This document shows, one piece after another, positions 24,106 through 32,825 of a stretch of 64,000 bases of DNA. Both the position numbers and the translations under genes were made by a program. The DNA is from Clostridium disporicum. GTDB lineage: Bacteria; Bacillota; Clostridia; Clostridiales; Clostridiaceae. How positions within the stretch are numbered: the first letter of the stretch is position 1; each line of letters begins with the position of its first letter. The notes under the pieces are model-generated. The model was not told the origin of the DNA, searched no databases, and saw nothing but the letters and a program-made list of their open reading frames with translations. The stretch lies in contig NZ_CYZX01000008.1 of NCBI RefSeq assembly GCF_001405015.1, forward strand, positions 86,312 through 150,311, written 5' to 3'.

Positions 24106-25443
24106 TTAGTCTTCAAAATAAGTTAAGCTAGGTATATTCTTGTTATTCATTATATCAAATGATACTGGTGGTATAAATGTTCTCTTAACTGATCCTCTTA
24201 ATTCTGCTATTCTTGTTACTCCAACATATACGTCTGATATCTTATACCATGTTGCATAATCGACTATCCCTGTCTGTGGTAGATTAAATATGCTTTGAAA
24301 TACCTTTACTGATTCTTTGGTTGAATCTCCATAGACTCCATCAACAGCGACCTTAGGTATAAGCGGATAATTCTGTGCTATTCTATTTAACTGCTCTTGT
24401 ATAGTTTGAACCTCTGGTCCACTTGATCCTACAGTTAAATCATAACCAGGATAAGATTTAGGTGAACCTTCAACAACTTCAGCTGTTACAAGTTCTATAT
24501 CATCTCCATAAAAATGAGTTAGTATATCATATGGTGTCTTTCCTTGATCACCAAGATATTTACTTCCCCATTGAGTCATCCATCCAGGACATTGAACGTT
24601 TTTACCATCACAATATTGAGTTAATAAAGGTTGCTTTCTTCCATATCTCCTAATATAACTTGAAAATATATCATCGACTATAACACTTATGCTGTCATAT
24701 AAATTTCTACCATAATTAAATGCATGGTCATATGCAGTAGAATTAGTTATGTCATAATTTTTTCCTTTTCCCCTATACCATTCTGTATATATTCTATTAA
24801 GAGTAAAAGATATTATTGCATATACATTAGCTCTTATTGTACTTTCAGGCCAAGTAGAATAAATTTCACAAGAAGCTACATTTTTAATGTAATCTTTATA
24901 AGGAACTTTGTAATTAGGTGCAGAATCATTATTTGGGCTTCCATCATGAACTGTTATATATTCAGGTACTACTGGTTTTGGAAGTACAACCCCACTTGTT
25001 GGTGGTGGTAATGGTTTATCTACTTCTTCTGGTATCTTTGATGGATAATTACCGTTTAAGGTATTTGGGGCTATATTTATAATATCAGCTCTTGTCTTTC
25101 TACTGATAATATCGCTAGCCGAAATTAAATAACAAGGTTGAATTGCAAGAGATTGAGAAAAGATTTGAATTCCATTTACTGTTAAATCTTGAAATCCAGC
25201 TCTCTCAATTCTTAAATCATATAAACTGTATGGTGTTGGTCTTGATGGCTCCTGAGAATATGCAAATGGAGGAGCATCTAATTCTATTATTTCAGTTTCT
25301 CCTGATGAATTTGTGACAAGATTTACTTCTTTACTTTCCCCTTCTTGACCTGCTGATGGCTTCAATATAGCTTTACTCCCATCTACTGGGATATAGGTAT
25401 CATTTACGTAACATTGTATCTTTAATCTTCCCTTTTCAGCCAT
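24106..25443 (-). CDS. sleC: Spore cortex-lytic enzyme SleC (pro-form)
   Basis: 445 aa. SleC degrades the spore cortex peptidoglycan during germination after removal of its pro-region by Csp subtilases. Residues 1-~150 are the pro-region (MAEKGRLKIQCYVNDTYIPV). Residues ~180-320 are the SpoIID-like lytic transglycosylase domain: the segment IKNVASCEIYSTWPESTIRA matches the SpoIID catalytic motif, with E193 as likely acid. A C-terminal PG_binding_1 domain is at ~335-400 (GSSGPEVQTIQEQLN, VDGVYGDSTKESVKVFQ). No signal peptide, as in other SleC proteins made in the mother cell or forespore. The upstream, co-directional gene encodes the Csp-type protease. ATG after AAGGAGA. Confidence 0.9.
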   Translation of the reverse strand: MAEKGRLKIQCYVNDTYIPVDGSKAILKPSAGQEGESKEVNLVTNSSGETEIIELDAPPFAYSQEPSRPTPYSLYDLRIERAGFQDLTVNGIQIFSQSLAIQPCYLISASDIISRKTRADIINIAPNTLNGNYPSKIPEEVDKPLPPPTSGVVLPKPVVPEYITVHDGSPNNDSAPNYKVPYKDYIKNVASCEIYSTWPESTIRANVYAIISFTLNRIYTEWYRGKGKNYDITNSTAYDHAFNYGRNLYDSISVIVDDIFSSYIRRYGRKQPLLTQYCDGKNVQCPGWMTQWGSKYLGDQGKTPYDILTHFYGDDIELVTAEVVEGSPKSYPGYDLTVGSSGPEVQTIQEQLNRIAQNYPLIPKVAVDGVYGDSTKESVKVFQSIFNLPQTGIVDYATWYKISDVYVGVTRIAELRGSVKRTFIPPVSFDIMNNKNIPSLTYFED

Positions 25444-25508
25444 AATTTCTCCTTAATATATTTCTCCACTAATATAAATATGATTTCTAATCTTAATTAG
25501 TTACTACA

Positions 25509-28500
25509 TTAATCTTCTTTAGGCTTTCGTACAAATAAACTTCCAACGTTATATTCATCATACCTACTCTGATTATCAAATTTCGGTGAATATACATCCC
25601 TTATTACATCAAAAACTTTTTCTAAATCAAACATTCCATAACCCCAATCTCTATTAGGATATATATCTCCCTGCCTTCCATTTGCTCCACTTATAATGTA
25701 TGATTTTATCTGATTAGAATATAAAGTTGGGTCATTACCATCTACTATTGCCCACTGTAATATTAATGCACATCCTCCCGCAACAACAGCTCCTCCCACA
25801 GATGCTCCTGTAATTGTAGTAGTTCCTCCACCTGGTCTCGCAACTAAAGCATTTACTCCTCCTGCTGCAATCTCTGGTTTTATTCTTCCATCTCTTGTAT
25901 ATCCTCTTCCTGACTCTCCAACTACTGAGTTATTATTTTGATTATAATATGCTACTGATATAGCTCCAGATGCTGTGCTCGGAAGTGTTAATGTAGTATC
26001 CTCAACCGGACTTAAAAACTTTGTATCTGCATCTATTAATTCTCTTTGAGGTATCCATGCATAGTAATTTCCATTTACTATATATTCACCTGTCAATCTA
26101 AACTTCCAAATACCTTCTCTTATGTTTGATGCTTGTATAGATATCAATCCATCTCCTGTAGTTTGCTCTGGACTTGTAAAATTAACAATCATTTCAGTTC
26201 CTTCATAAGTAAACTTTATTCTTTCCTTATTGGTGTTTTTCGATGTTAGATTAGGAATAATTTCACCTGAAGGAGATATGATTGAAAGAACTACTCTATT
26301 AGGTTTGTTCATCCATATTTCAATAGGCAACACTTTTTGTTTAGAGCCCATTCTTATTTGTATATCCTTATAATCACCAGTTTTTTCGATTACACCTTGT
26401 GTATGCGTCTCAGTATTACCTTGATTTCCAGTAGGAGTTACTAAAACTGTACCAATTCTTCCACTATTATTATTAATACTCCCTTCTACAATACCGTTTC
26501 CTGTATGTGAGCCCATATTGCTACCAAGAGGAATATATACAACTACTGGTCTATTGACTTCCTTCGCAACAGCTGTTATATATCTAATACCTAGTAATAC
26601 ACTCCATGGAGTATAGCTTGGAACATTTGAATCTATGAATGCTCTCTCTAATTCAGTTTTACTAGCTTGAGTTAGCTTAACTATTACAAACTCACAATCT
26701 GGTGCTGCTCCTTTTAAATCTGGATTTATTCCCCGACCTCCAATAATACTAGCCATAGCCGTTCCATGGCCTATAGTATCTTTAGTTGCTACTAATGTAT
26801 AAGGATCTCCTCCACTTTTTTGTAACTTTATAGCTTCTGTTATTTGTTCCTCAGTATATTCTATTCCATAATTTAAATTATAAATTTCTTTATTTCCTTG
26901 TATAGTTTGGTCCCATATTCTGAATATCCTTGATGTATCATCTTCCCTCATAAATTCTTGGTTTAGGTAGTCAATTCCAGTATCTACTATTCCTACAAGT
27001 ACTCCTCTTCCATTTAATCTTAAATAAGGATTCTGCCTTATACTCTCTATCCCACTAGCTTCTAATGGTGTAATTTGATTTAAAGTTAATATTGTAGATA
27101 TTTCTATATCAATTATTTTTATACCTAATTTTTCTATATCAGGAATGTTATTTTCAGGAGTAATTAATATAGCAAATGTCTCAGATATAATAACACCTTT
27201 AGTATCTGGCAATTTTAAAGCTTGTAAAAAAGCTTCTCTCGTCGGAATCTCAACTAATAAAAATACATCATTCTTATCGGTATTACTTGAAGTAGTAGGT
27301 GTTACAGTATTTGTAGCATTATTACCTGTATTTATGTTTGTATTGCTACTTGGCTGATTATTATTTGTTACTGTATTTGTACCATTTGTGCTTGGTACAA
27401 TATTTTCTTGTCTATTACCTTTTTCTTTTTCATTTTTGTCTCTAAGTAAACTATTAATAACCTCAGTTATTAAACTTAAACTATCATAAGCACAAACTTC
27501 TCCATATCCCCAAGATGGATCTGGGTAAATAACATCTCTTCTATCCCTCTTAGCTCCTAATAATATATAATATCTTAATCTCTCTCCATATAAATATGGA
27601 TCATTAAACTTTACAGTCCCCCATTCCATCATTAATGCACATATTCCTGTTACACTAGGAGTTGCCATTGATGTTCCTGATTTAGCTGCAAAGCTTCTAT
27701 TAGGTATAGCTGATTCTATGTTTTCACCTGGTGCAACAACATCTGGCTTTATTTCTCCTCCGTTATATAATCTTCCTCTTCCGCTAAAAGGCGAAATAGT
27801 ATTTGTTAAAAAGTTATAGCTTCCAACAGATATTACATTTCTAACAGTTGCAGGAATACCTAATGTATTATATACAGTAGGATTTAAGAATTTTGTACTT
27901 ACATTTAGCCCCTCAGATATAGGGAGCCACATATCAAAATTTCCCTCATAATCATTTATTCTTCTTAGAACTATTGTCCATTGTCCACTAGAAATAAAAG
28001 TATTTACTCCAAATAATACAATTCCTATTTCACCGCTAATATCAAATGGCTTAGGTCCTGTATCATATATATCATACCTACTTGAACCAACAACTCCACT
28101 ATTAAAGCCTTCAATTAAATTTATTATGCCACTACTTTTCCCTTCGGGAGATATAAGCTCTAGGCTCAATTGTGGTAAAACTGATTTATATAAATTTATA
28201 GAAACCATAGTTTCATCGCTAGCAACGTTAAAATTTATTCTATTTTCATTATTTATGTCTCCACCTATATGGTGAGCTGCTTCCCCCTCATTTCCTGCAG
28301 CAATTACTATAGTTATTTTCTCTAAAGAGGATACAGTTTGAATATATTGTTCTAAAAGACTACTTCCATTATGAGCTCCATCATTAGTGCTTAAGCTAAT
28401 ATTAACTACCAGTGGCATTTGTAATTCTTTTGACCTATCAACAAGAAATTTCAAACCTCTCATTATTAATGTACTTAATGAAAACCTAGTCCTTGTTACC

Positions 28501-29171
28501 TTTACCATTGCAATAGAACTTTTTGGTGCAACACCATAATAGTTTTTATCTATTTTACCTCCAGCACAAGCTATTCCAGCTACATGAGTTCCATGTCCTA
28601 CTACATCTGTTAAGTTAACTACTGATAATGGATCGTTAGAATTTAATGCTTGATTTATCATTTCTTTATCATATACTTTACCGTCACCATCCAGGTCATA
28701 TATATATTCAATTCTAGTTGTTCCATCATCATTTCTAAATGCTGGATGAGTATAATCTATTCCAGTATCTATGAATCCAACTAATGTGCCTTCTCCTAAC
28801 AAACCATAATCTCCTTGAGCTGTTTGAACACATGAAGCCCTATTTGCTTGTGCATCTGTTAAATATAAACTCTTTGGTAGCTCTATATATTGAATTACAG
28901 GACTAAGAGTTAAATCCACAATCTTATCCACATGTATTTTTACTAAACCGAAGTTATAGCCTAAATCTTCATAAGTTCCACCTAAGTTATCCACAGTTTG
29001 TCTAATTTTATCCACAGCTTCGCCAGAAATAATAACAACCTCTATTAAATCATCTGCCGATTTATTTAAATAAGTGCTTGATATATTCAATTTATTTAGA
29101 ATTTCTGCCGGTAATTTTTTCAGTGTACCTAATAGATCTTGCCTTAATTTATTATTTTCTATAATTTTCAC
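25509..29171 (-). CDS. cspBA: CspBA-type double subtilisin-like germination protease
   Basis: 1220 aa with two complete subtilase (S8) units. Unit 1: prodomain 1-~115, catalytic D135 (GFIDTGIDY), H193 (GHGTHVAG), oxyanion N294 (AAGNEG), S501 (SGTSMATPSV). A Thr/Asn-rich linker (~580-633) follows. Unit 2: second prodomain ~636-720, D730 (GIVDTGIDY), H802 (GHGTAMAS), N916 (PTGNQG), S1124 (TGASVGGAVV). The layout equals the CspB-CspA fusion of Clostridioides difficile, where the first unit activates SleC and the second is a pseudoprotease. Here unit 2 keeps all triad residues but its serine motif is altered. The GTG start has only a poor ribosome site. Lies 65 bp upstream of sleC. No cspC in the window. 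Confidence 0.88.
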   Translation of the reverse strand: MKIIENNKLRQDLLGTLKKLPAEILNKLNISSTYLNKSADDLIEVVIISGEAVDKIRQTVDNLGGTYEDLGYNFGLVKIHVDKIVDLTLSPVIQYIELPKSLYLTDAQANRASCVQTAQGDYGLLGEGTLVGFIDTGIDYTHPAFRNDDGTTRIEYIYDLDGDGKVYDKEMINQALNSNDPLSVVNLTDVVGHGTHVAGIACAGGKIDKNYYGVAPKSSIAMVKVTRTRFSLSTLIMRGLKFLVDRSKELQMPLVVNISLSTNDGAHNGSSLLEQYIQTVSSLEKITIVIAAGNEGEAAHHIGGDINNENRINFNVASDETMVSINLYKSVLPQLSLELISPEGKSSGIINLIEGFNSGVVGSSRYDIYDTGPKPFDISGEIGIVLFGVNTFISSGQWTIVLRRINDYEGNFDMWLPISEGLNVSTKFLNPTVYNTLGIPATVRNVISVGSYNFLTNTISPFSGRGRLYNGGEIKPDVVAPGENIESAIPNRSFAAKSGTSMATPSVTGICALMMEWGTVKFNDPYLYGERLRYYILLGAKRDRRDVIYPDPSWGYGEVCAYDSLSLITEVINSLLRDKNEKEKGNRQENIVPSTNGTNTVTNNNQPSSNTNINTGNNATNTVTPTTSSNTDKNDVFLLVEIPTREAFLQALKLPDTKGVIISETFAILITPENNIPDIEKLGIKIIDIEISTILTLNQITPLEASGIESIRQNPYLRLNGRGVLVGIVDTGIDYLNQEFMREDDTSRIFRIWDQTIQGNKEIYNLNYGIEYTEEQITEAIKLQKSGGDPYTLVATKDTIGHGTAMASIIGGRGINPDLKGAAPDCEFVIVKLTQASKTELERAFIDSNVPSYTPWSVLLGIRYITAVAKEVNRPVVVYIPLGSNMGSHTGNGIVEGSINNNSGRIGTVLVTPTGNQGNTETHTQGVIEKTGDYKDIQIRMGSKQKVLPIEIWMNKPNRVVLSIISPSGEIIPNLTSKNTNKERIKFTYEGTEMIVNFTSPEQTTGDGLISIQASNIREGIWKFRLTGEYIVNGNYYAWIPQRELIDADTKFLSPVEDTTLTLPSTASGAISVAYYNQNNNSVVGESGRGYTRDGRIKPEIAAGGVNALVARPGGGTTTITGASVGGAVVAGGCALILQWAIVDGNDPTLYSNQIKSYIISGANGRQGDIYPNRDWGYGMFDLEKVFDVIRDVYSPKFDNQSRYDEYNVGSLFVRKPKED

Positions 29172-29234
29172 CCCAAAAAAATTCTTTAATCTAATATATG
29201 CTTATTACTTAAACTTTGTATTTATTGCAATAAA

Positions 29235-29258
29235 AAAAGATGCCTTTTGGCATCTTTT
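29235..29258 (-). terminator. Terminator after the XRE-family gene
   Basis: AAAAGATGCC and GGCATCTTTT form a 10-bp stem with a TTTT loop overlapping the stop codon, followed on the minus strand by T residues. Confidence 0.88.
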
Positions 29259-29928
29259 ATAAAGTAATTTCTATTCTTTCTAATTTTGCTACAACTTCGA
29301 ATTCCTTAACTGTAACAGTTTCAGTCATTAGGGCTCCCCCGTTGCTAACTAATAGATATTTAGAATTACCTAAACTTTTTAATTGTCTTATAATTCTTTC
29401 CCCTTTATAATCAACAAGGAAAATTCCATTATTGCTAGGTTCTTTTACTAAATGAGCAAAAGCTAAATCACCTTTAATCATTCTAAATCCAGACATTTCA
29501 TTATCTTGAATTTCTATGTATAGAACCTTATCCTGCGGAAAACCTTCAACCTTATTCGAGCGAACAGGCAATTCTTTTTTTCCTTTTATATTGTTTAAAC
29601 TATAATCAAAAATAGGTACACTTTTTAATACTGAAGCGAAGGCATCATTCCAAACTTCAGTTGTTTCAACCTTTTTAGGCTTCTTATTAACTTCTAAAGT
29701 CTTTCTTTCTTCCATAAGAGCTTCATCAGTAACTACCATATTTATATCATTTAAATCTGTATTTAATATTTTAGCTGCTTTATCTATAAAAGATTCTTGA
29801 ACTACTTTTCTACCAAGTTCAACATCATTTATATATTTTTCTGCAACACCTAATTTTTTAGCAAGTACCTTTTGAGACATCCCAGACTTTAATCTTGCTT
29901 CTTTAATTCTTTGCCCAACTCTACTCAT
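29257..29928 (-). CDS. XRE-family regulator with S24/LexA-like C-terminal domain
   Basis: 223 aa. An N-terminal helix-turn-helix (2-60: GQRIKEARLKSGMSQKVLAK) is joined by a Lys-rich linker to a C-terminal domain of the LexA/signal peptidase (S24) fold (~110-223). The usual catalytic Ser motif GDSM is replaced by DNEMSGFRMIKGD, and the Lys position by RIIRQLKS. Self-cleavage is therefore unlikely, and it should act as a non-cleaving repressor. Six bases separate it from the upstream DUF3783 gene, and ppiB lies ahead, so the three are probably one operon. Targets unknown. Confidence 0.8.
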   Translation of the reverse strand: MSRVGQRIKEARLKSGMSQKVLAKKLGVAEKYINDVELGRKVVQESFIDKAAKILNTDLNDINMVVTDEALMEERKTLEVNKKPKKVETTEVWNDAFASVLKSVPIFDYSLNNIKGKKELPVRSNKVEGFPQDKVLYIEIQDNEMSGFRMIKGDLAFAHLVKEPSNNGIFLVDYKGERIIRQLKSLGNSKYLLVSNGGALMTETVTVKEFEVVAKLERIEITL

Positions 29929-29934
29929 TTGATT

Positions 29935-30297
29935 TTATTCCTTTCTATTTCTTAAATGCCATTCTCGCTCTTCTATTAAATGGTTTATTAAATAATTAAA
30001 AGTCCAATTAATAGAGTTTGGCGTTACCATAGCTAAAACTCCACCTTTTATTTTAGTTCTAGTTAAAGCTATAGCTTCTCTCAATTCACTCTCTGGAAAG
30101 TTATTATATATTATTGCTTTCTCTTTTATAGGATTATTATTAATAATTTCAAATCTTAATCCATCGAGTACCTCTTTTAAAGTCATTTCACACATATCAG
30201 GTAATACATTAATAACTTTATAATTAAATTCATTTAACCATTCTAATTCATCATTAGTTAGACCATAAGCTAAAATACACTTATTATTATCCAACAT
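29935..30297 (-). CDS. DUF3783-type protein
   Basis: 120 aa, no signal peptide or membrane helix. It begins MLDNNKCILAYGLTNDELEW and ends with a region that includes GGVLAMVTPNSINWTFNYLI. This matches my recollection of the clostridial DUF3783 group, whose function is unknown. ATG after GGGGGATTGAG. It lies between ppiB (20 bp upstream) and the XRE-type regulator (6 bp downstream), so it is likely co-expressed with both. Confidence 0.6.
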   Translation of the reverse strand: MLDNNKCILAYGLTNDELEWLNEFNYKVINVLPDMCEMTLKEVLDGLRFEIINNNPIKEKAIIYNNFPESELREAIALTRTKIKGGVLAMVTPNSINWTFNYLINHLIEEREWHLRNRKE

Positions 30298-30317
30298 CTC
30301 AATCCCCCATAATTATA

Positions 30318-30839
30318 CTATTCTATTATTGCTGGCTCATCAAACTTTTCACCAAATGTATCAACAGTTACTTTCTTAATAACTTGATCTTCGTATGGTT
30401 TATCATTGTAATCTGTTTTAGTTGCAACTATCTTATCAGCTACATCCATACCTTCTATAACTTTACCAAATGAAGCGTATTGTCCATCAAGATGTGGAGC
30501 ATCTGCAACCATAATGAAGAATTGGCTTCCTGCTGAGTCTGGGCTCATAGCTCTTGCCATTGAAAGAACTCCTCTTGTATGTTTTAAATCATTTTTAAAT
30601 CCATTTCTAGAGAACTCACCCTTTATTGAATATCCAGGTCCTCCAATTCCCATACCTTCTGGGCATCCACCTTGAATCATAAATCCTGGTATTACTCTAT
30701 GGAATATTAATCCATCATAAAATCCTCTATTTATTAAATCAACAAAGTTCTTTACTGTATTTGGAGCTACTTCTGGATATAATTCAGCTTTTATAACTCC
30801 TCCGTTTTCCATTTCGAATGTTACTATTGGGTTTTTCAT
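30318..30839 (-). CDS. ppiB: Peptidyl-prolyl cis-trans isomerase, cyclophilin type
   Basis: 173-residue cytoplasmic cyclophilin that speeds proline isomerisation in folding proteins. Active-site motifs are clear: FHRVIPGFMIQGG (catalytic Arg in HRV), the central SMARAMSPDSAGSQFFIMV and the LDGQYASFGKVIEGMDV block. No signal sequence, so intracellular. ATG after AGAGAGGTATTTTTT. First gene of a likely operon with the DUF3783 and XRE genes. Confidence 0.96.
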   Translation of the reverse strand: MKNPIVTFEMENGGVIKAELYPEVAPNTVKNFVDLINRGFYDGLIFHRVIPGFMIQGGCPEGMGIGGPGYSIKGEFSRNGFKNDLKHTRGVLSMARAMSPDSAGSQFFIMVADAPHLDGQYASFGKVIEGMDVADKIVATKTDYNDKPYEDQVIKKVTVDTFGEKFDEPAIIE

Positions 30840-30941
30840 AAAAAATACCTCTCTTTCATTTTGCTATAACTTATTATTATCATATTTATCTACAGCAATT
30901 CAATAATTTAGCATTAAATTGTTGAATTATTTTCAAAAAAA

Positions 30942-30968
30942 TAAGCTTCGATAGTAACGAAGCTTAAA
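30942..30968 (-). terminator. Terminator after the STAS-like gene
   Basis: AAGCTTCG and CGAAGCTT form an 8-bp stem around ATAGTAA; both strands continue with T-runs. Confidence 0.88.
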
Positions 30969-30992
30969 AAAACTGTATTATTAATTGTTATA

Positions 30993-31265
30993 TTAAAATG
31001 TTGTTCCTAAAACAACCCTAGAATAATCTGAATAATTCGTCAAATTTTTAACAGAAATATGTTTAAAAACATACTCTCTTCCTAACTTTTCTATTAACTC
31101 TGAGAAAAGGCAAGTCAAAAATGATGTTGAAATTCTATCGTATCCTTCAAAATCTAATACTACGCCTGATTCTATATTTTTTCTTATGCTATCCTTTAAA
31201 ACTATAGCATCTTCGCATGAATAGCTATTTCCTAATAAATTTTTTACTTTAATATCCTTTCTCAT
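30993..31265 (-). CDS. STAS-like domain protein (DUF4325)
   Basis: 90 aa. I start it at the ATG at 31265 (MRKDIKVKNLLGNSYSCED), seven bases after GAGGGGG; the longer frame upstream has no ribosome site. The core VVLDFEGYDRISTSFLTCLF has the beta-alpha pattern of STAS domains, with a Ser/Thr pair where anti-sigma antagonists carry the phosphorylated serine. This fits DUF4325. Such proteins are thought to be regulatory partners; no kinase or phosphatase gene is adjacent. Monocistronic with its own terminator. Confidence 0.75.
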   Translation of the reverse strand: MRKDIKVKNLLGNSYSCEDAIVLKDSIRKNIESGVVLDFEGYDRISTSFLTCLFSELIEKLGREYVFKHISVKNLTNYSDYSRVVLGTTF

Positions 31266-31410
31266 GATTAATCCCCCTCTATATTTTAAAATTTTCTGAA
31301 AATTCCTTCTTATGTTATTATAATACACCACACTTAATTGATTGTCAATATTTTAACGATATTTTTTTGTGATTTTATATACATCTGCTTTTAGTAATAA
31401 TATTTAAAGT

Positions 31411-31435
31411 AAAAAAAGAAGCCTTTCGGCCTCTT
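31411..31435 (-). terminator. Terminator of murI
   Basis: Minus-strand AAGAGGCC-GAAA-GGCTTCTT stem with one wobble, then TTTTT; starts directly after the stop codon. Confidence 0.88.
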
Positions 31436-31436
31436 G

Positions 31437-32210
31437 CTATAAATTTATTAATTTCCAACTTAAATCTATGAATCTCTCTTCATCTGATGAATTATATACT
31501 TCTATCTTTCCTTTTTGATGAGAATCATTTAAGAGATCTTTTTCTGCTAATCTCCTTTTTATTTCTCTTGCAGTACCTAGTCCACCATCAATAATTTCTA
31601 TATCATTTCCTATTACATTCTTGATTGCCTCGCTAACAAATGGATAATGAGTACATCCTAAAACTATAGAAGAAGTATTACTACTATCATATCCATGAAG
31701 TTTTTCTTTTAAATACTCTTCTAATTCTTCTCCTGTAAATTTCCCATTTTCAACGAATTCCATTAATCCCTCACATGGTATTGGAATTATATCAGCTTTA
31801 TCTTTGTATCTATTTAATAAATATTTAAACTTATCTTGTTTTACTGTCATAGGAGTAGCCATCATTAATATCTTGCCTTTTTTACCCAGTTCTACTGCTG
31901 GCTTTATTGCTGGTTCTATACCTACTAATGGTATATTAGGATATACTAATCTTAATTCTGCTACAGCTGCACTAGTTGCAGTATTGCATGCTACAACTAT
32001 GCCCTTTGCTCCTTTTTCTAATAAAAACTCAACAGTATTAAATGTTAAATCTCTTATTTCCTTTTTTGTCTTTGTCCCATATGGTGCATTTTTTGAGTCT
32101 CCAAAATATATATAATTCTCATTAGGCATTATCTTAAGTGCTTCTCTTAATACACTTATTCCTCCTAATCCAGAATCTAAAAAACCTATTGGCATCTCTT
32201 TCTTATTCAA
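31437..32210 (-). CDS. murI: Glutamate racemase
   Basis: Converts L- to D-glutamate for peptidoglycan. 257 aa from the TTG at 32210 (MNKKEMPIGFLDSGLGG), which lies a normal distance after GGAGTGA. The longer upstream frame adds a non-conserved tail. Both catalytic cysteines are present: VVACNTATSAAV and VLGCTHYPF. The substrate loops FLDSGLGGISV and YFGDSKNAPYG are intact. Monocistronic. Confidence 0.95.
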   Translation of the reverse strand: MNKKEMPIGFLDSGLGGISVLREALKIMPNENYIYFGDSKNAPYGTKTKKEIRDLTFNTVEFLLEKGAKGIVVACNTATSAAVAELRLVYPNIPLVGIEPAIKPAVELGKKGKILMMATPMTVKQDKFKYLLNRYKDKADIIPIPCEGLMEFVENGKFTGEELEEYLKEKLHGYDSSNTSSIVLGCTHYPFVSEAIKNVIGNDIEIIDGGLGTAREIKRRLAEKDLLNDSHQKGKIEVYNSSDEERFIDLSWKLINL

Positions 32211-32441
32211 GGTATTCTCACTCCAATTTATATAGTCCAAATTTATAATAAAACTTACTACTAAATTATTCAAGCAAATACACTGTATATAACTACAAAA
32301 TAAAAAATCTAATTCTTTTATTATTTGTTAATATCTATGTGTAATTTTAAATTTGGAATATCACTTATATTACTTATAAATATTCTATACCTTTATAGAA
32401 AGTAAATCTACTTACTTTTTTATTATCTATTTAATATTCCA

Positions 32442-32720
32442 TTACATCCATGATGGAATGCTAACTTTTTCTTTTTCAATAATGCTTGAGTTTATCTTTC
32501 TACTTCTCTTTTGAGAATTTCTAGTTACTAATTCTTGTGCTTCATTTATACTCTTTGCCTTAAATACTATTGTCCATCCATTTTTATCATATTTCCCAGC
32601 ACACATAACATATTTATCATCATCTTTATTTACCCCGTTTGTCATGTCATACACAAAGCTATTTAACTCTCCAATATTTTTATAATTAAGTTTAACAAAA
32701 ATCCCTCTATTACCTTTCAT
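32442..32720 (-). CDS. Small SOS-controlled protein of unknown function
   Basis: 92 aa, basic, no signal peptide or membrane helix. It begins MKGNRGIFVKLNYKNIGELN, contains YDKNGWTIVFKAKSINEAQE and ends in a basic tail with IPSW. I do not recognise a family. ATG after GGAGGTGCG. Its promoter contains two LexA boxes, one exactly inside the -35/-10 spacer, so it should be repressed by LexA and induced by DNA damage. Small SOS genes in Firmicutes often block division or modulate DNA transactions, but nothing here fixes the role. Confidence 0.7.
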   Translation of the reverse strand: MKGNRGIFVKLNYKNIGELNSFVYDMTNGVNKDDDKYVMCAGKYDKNGWTIVFKAKSINEAQELVTRNSQKRSRKINSSIIEKEKVSIPSWM

Positions 32721-32731
32721 ATCGCACCTCC

Positions 32732-32743
32732 GAACTGTTGTTC
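32732..32743. promoter_or_regulatory. LexA (SOS) box, downstream copy
   Basis: GAACTGTTGTTC (minus strand GAACAACAGTTC) matches the Firmicute GAAC-N4-GTTC core. It lies between the -10 box and the start codon, near the transcription start. Confidence 0.8.
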
Positions 32744-32750
32744 TGATGTT

Positions 32751-32779
32751 ATTTTATCAGAACATTCGTTCTTGGTCAA
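32751..32779 (-). promoter_or_regulatory. SOS promoter with LexA box in the spacer
   Basis: Minus-strand TTGACC (32774-32779), 17-bp spacer, TAAAAT (32751-32756). The spacer holds GAACGAATGTTC (32760-32771), a GAAC-N4-GTTC LexA site, so a bound repressor would block RNA polymerase directly. Confidence 0.85.
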
Positions 32780-32825
32780 TATATATTTCAACATTTTTTT
32801 ACAAATTTATTACCTTAAATTAACT

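Noticed and set aside
24724..25011. Plus-strand 95-codon frame inside sleC
   Set aside because: Antisense to a conserved domain of SleC, rich in Ile/Tyr/Ser/Cys without any family pattern and without a ribosome site.
29172..29234. Sigma-G type promoter for the CspBA-like gene (AAATA ... CATATATTA)
   Set aside because: A forespore promoter is expected, but the boxes match only loosely and AT-rich sequence gives many such hits, so I do not list it as a feature.
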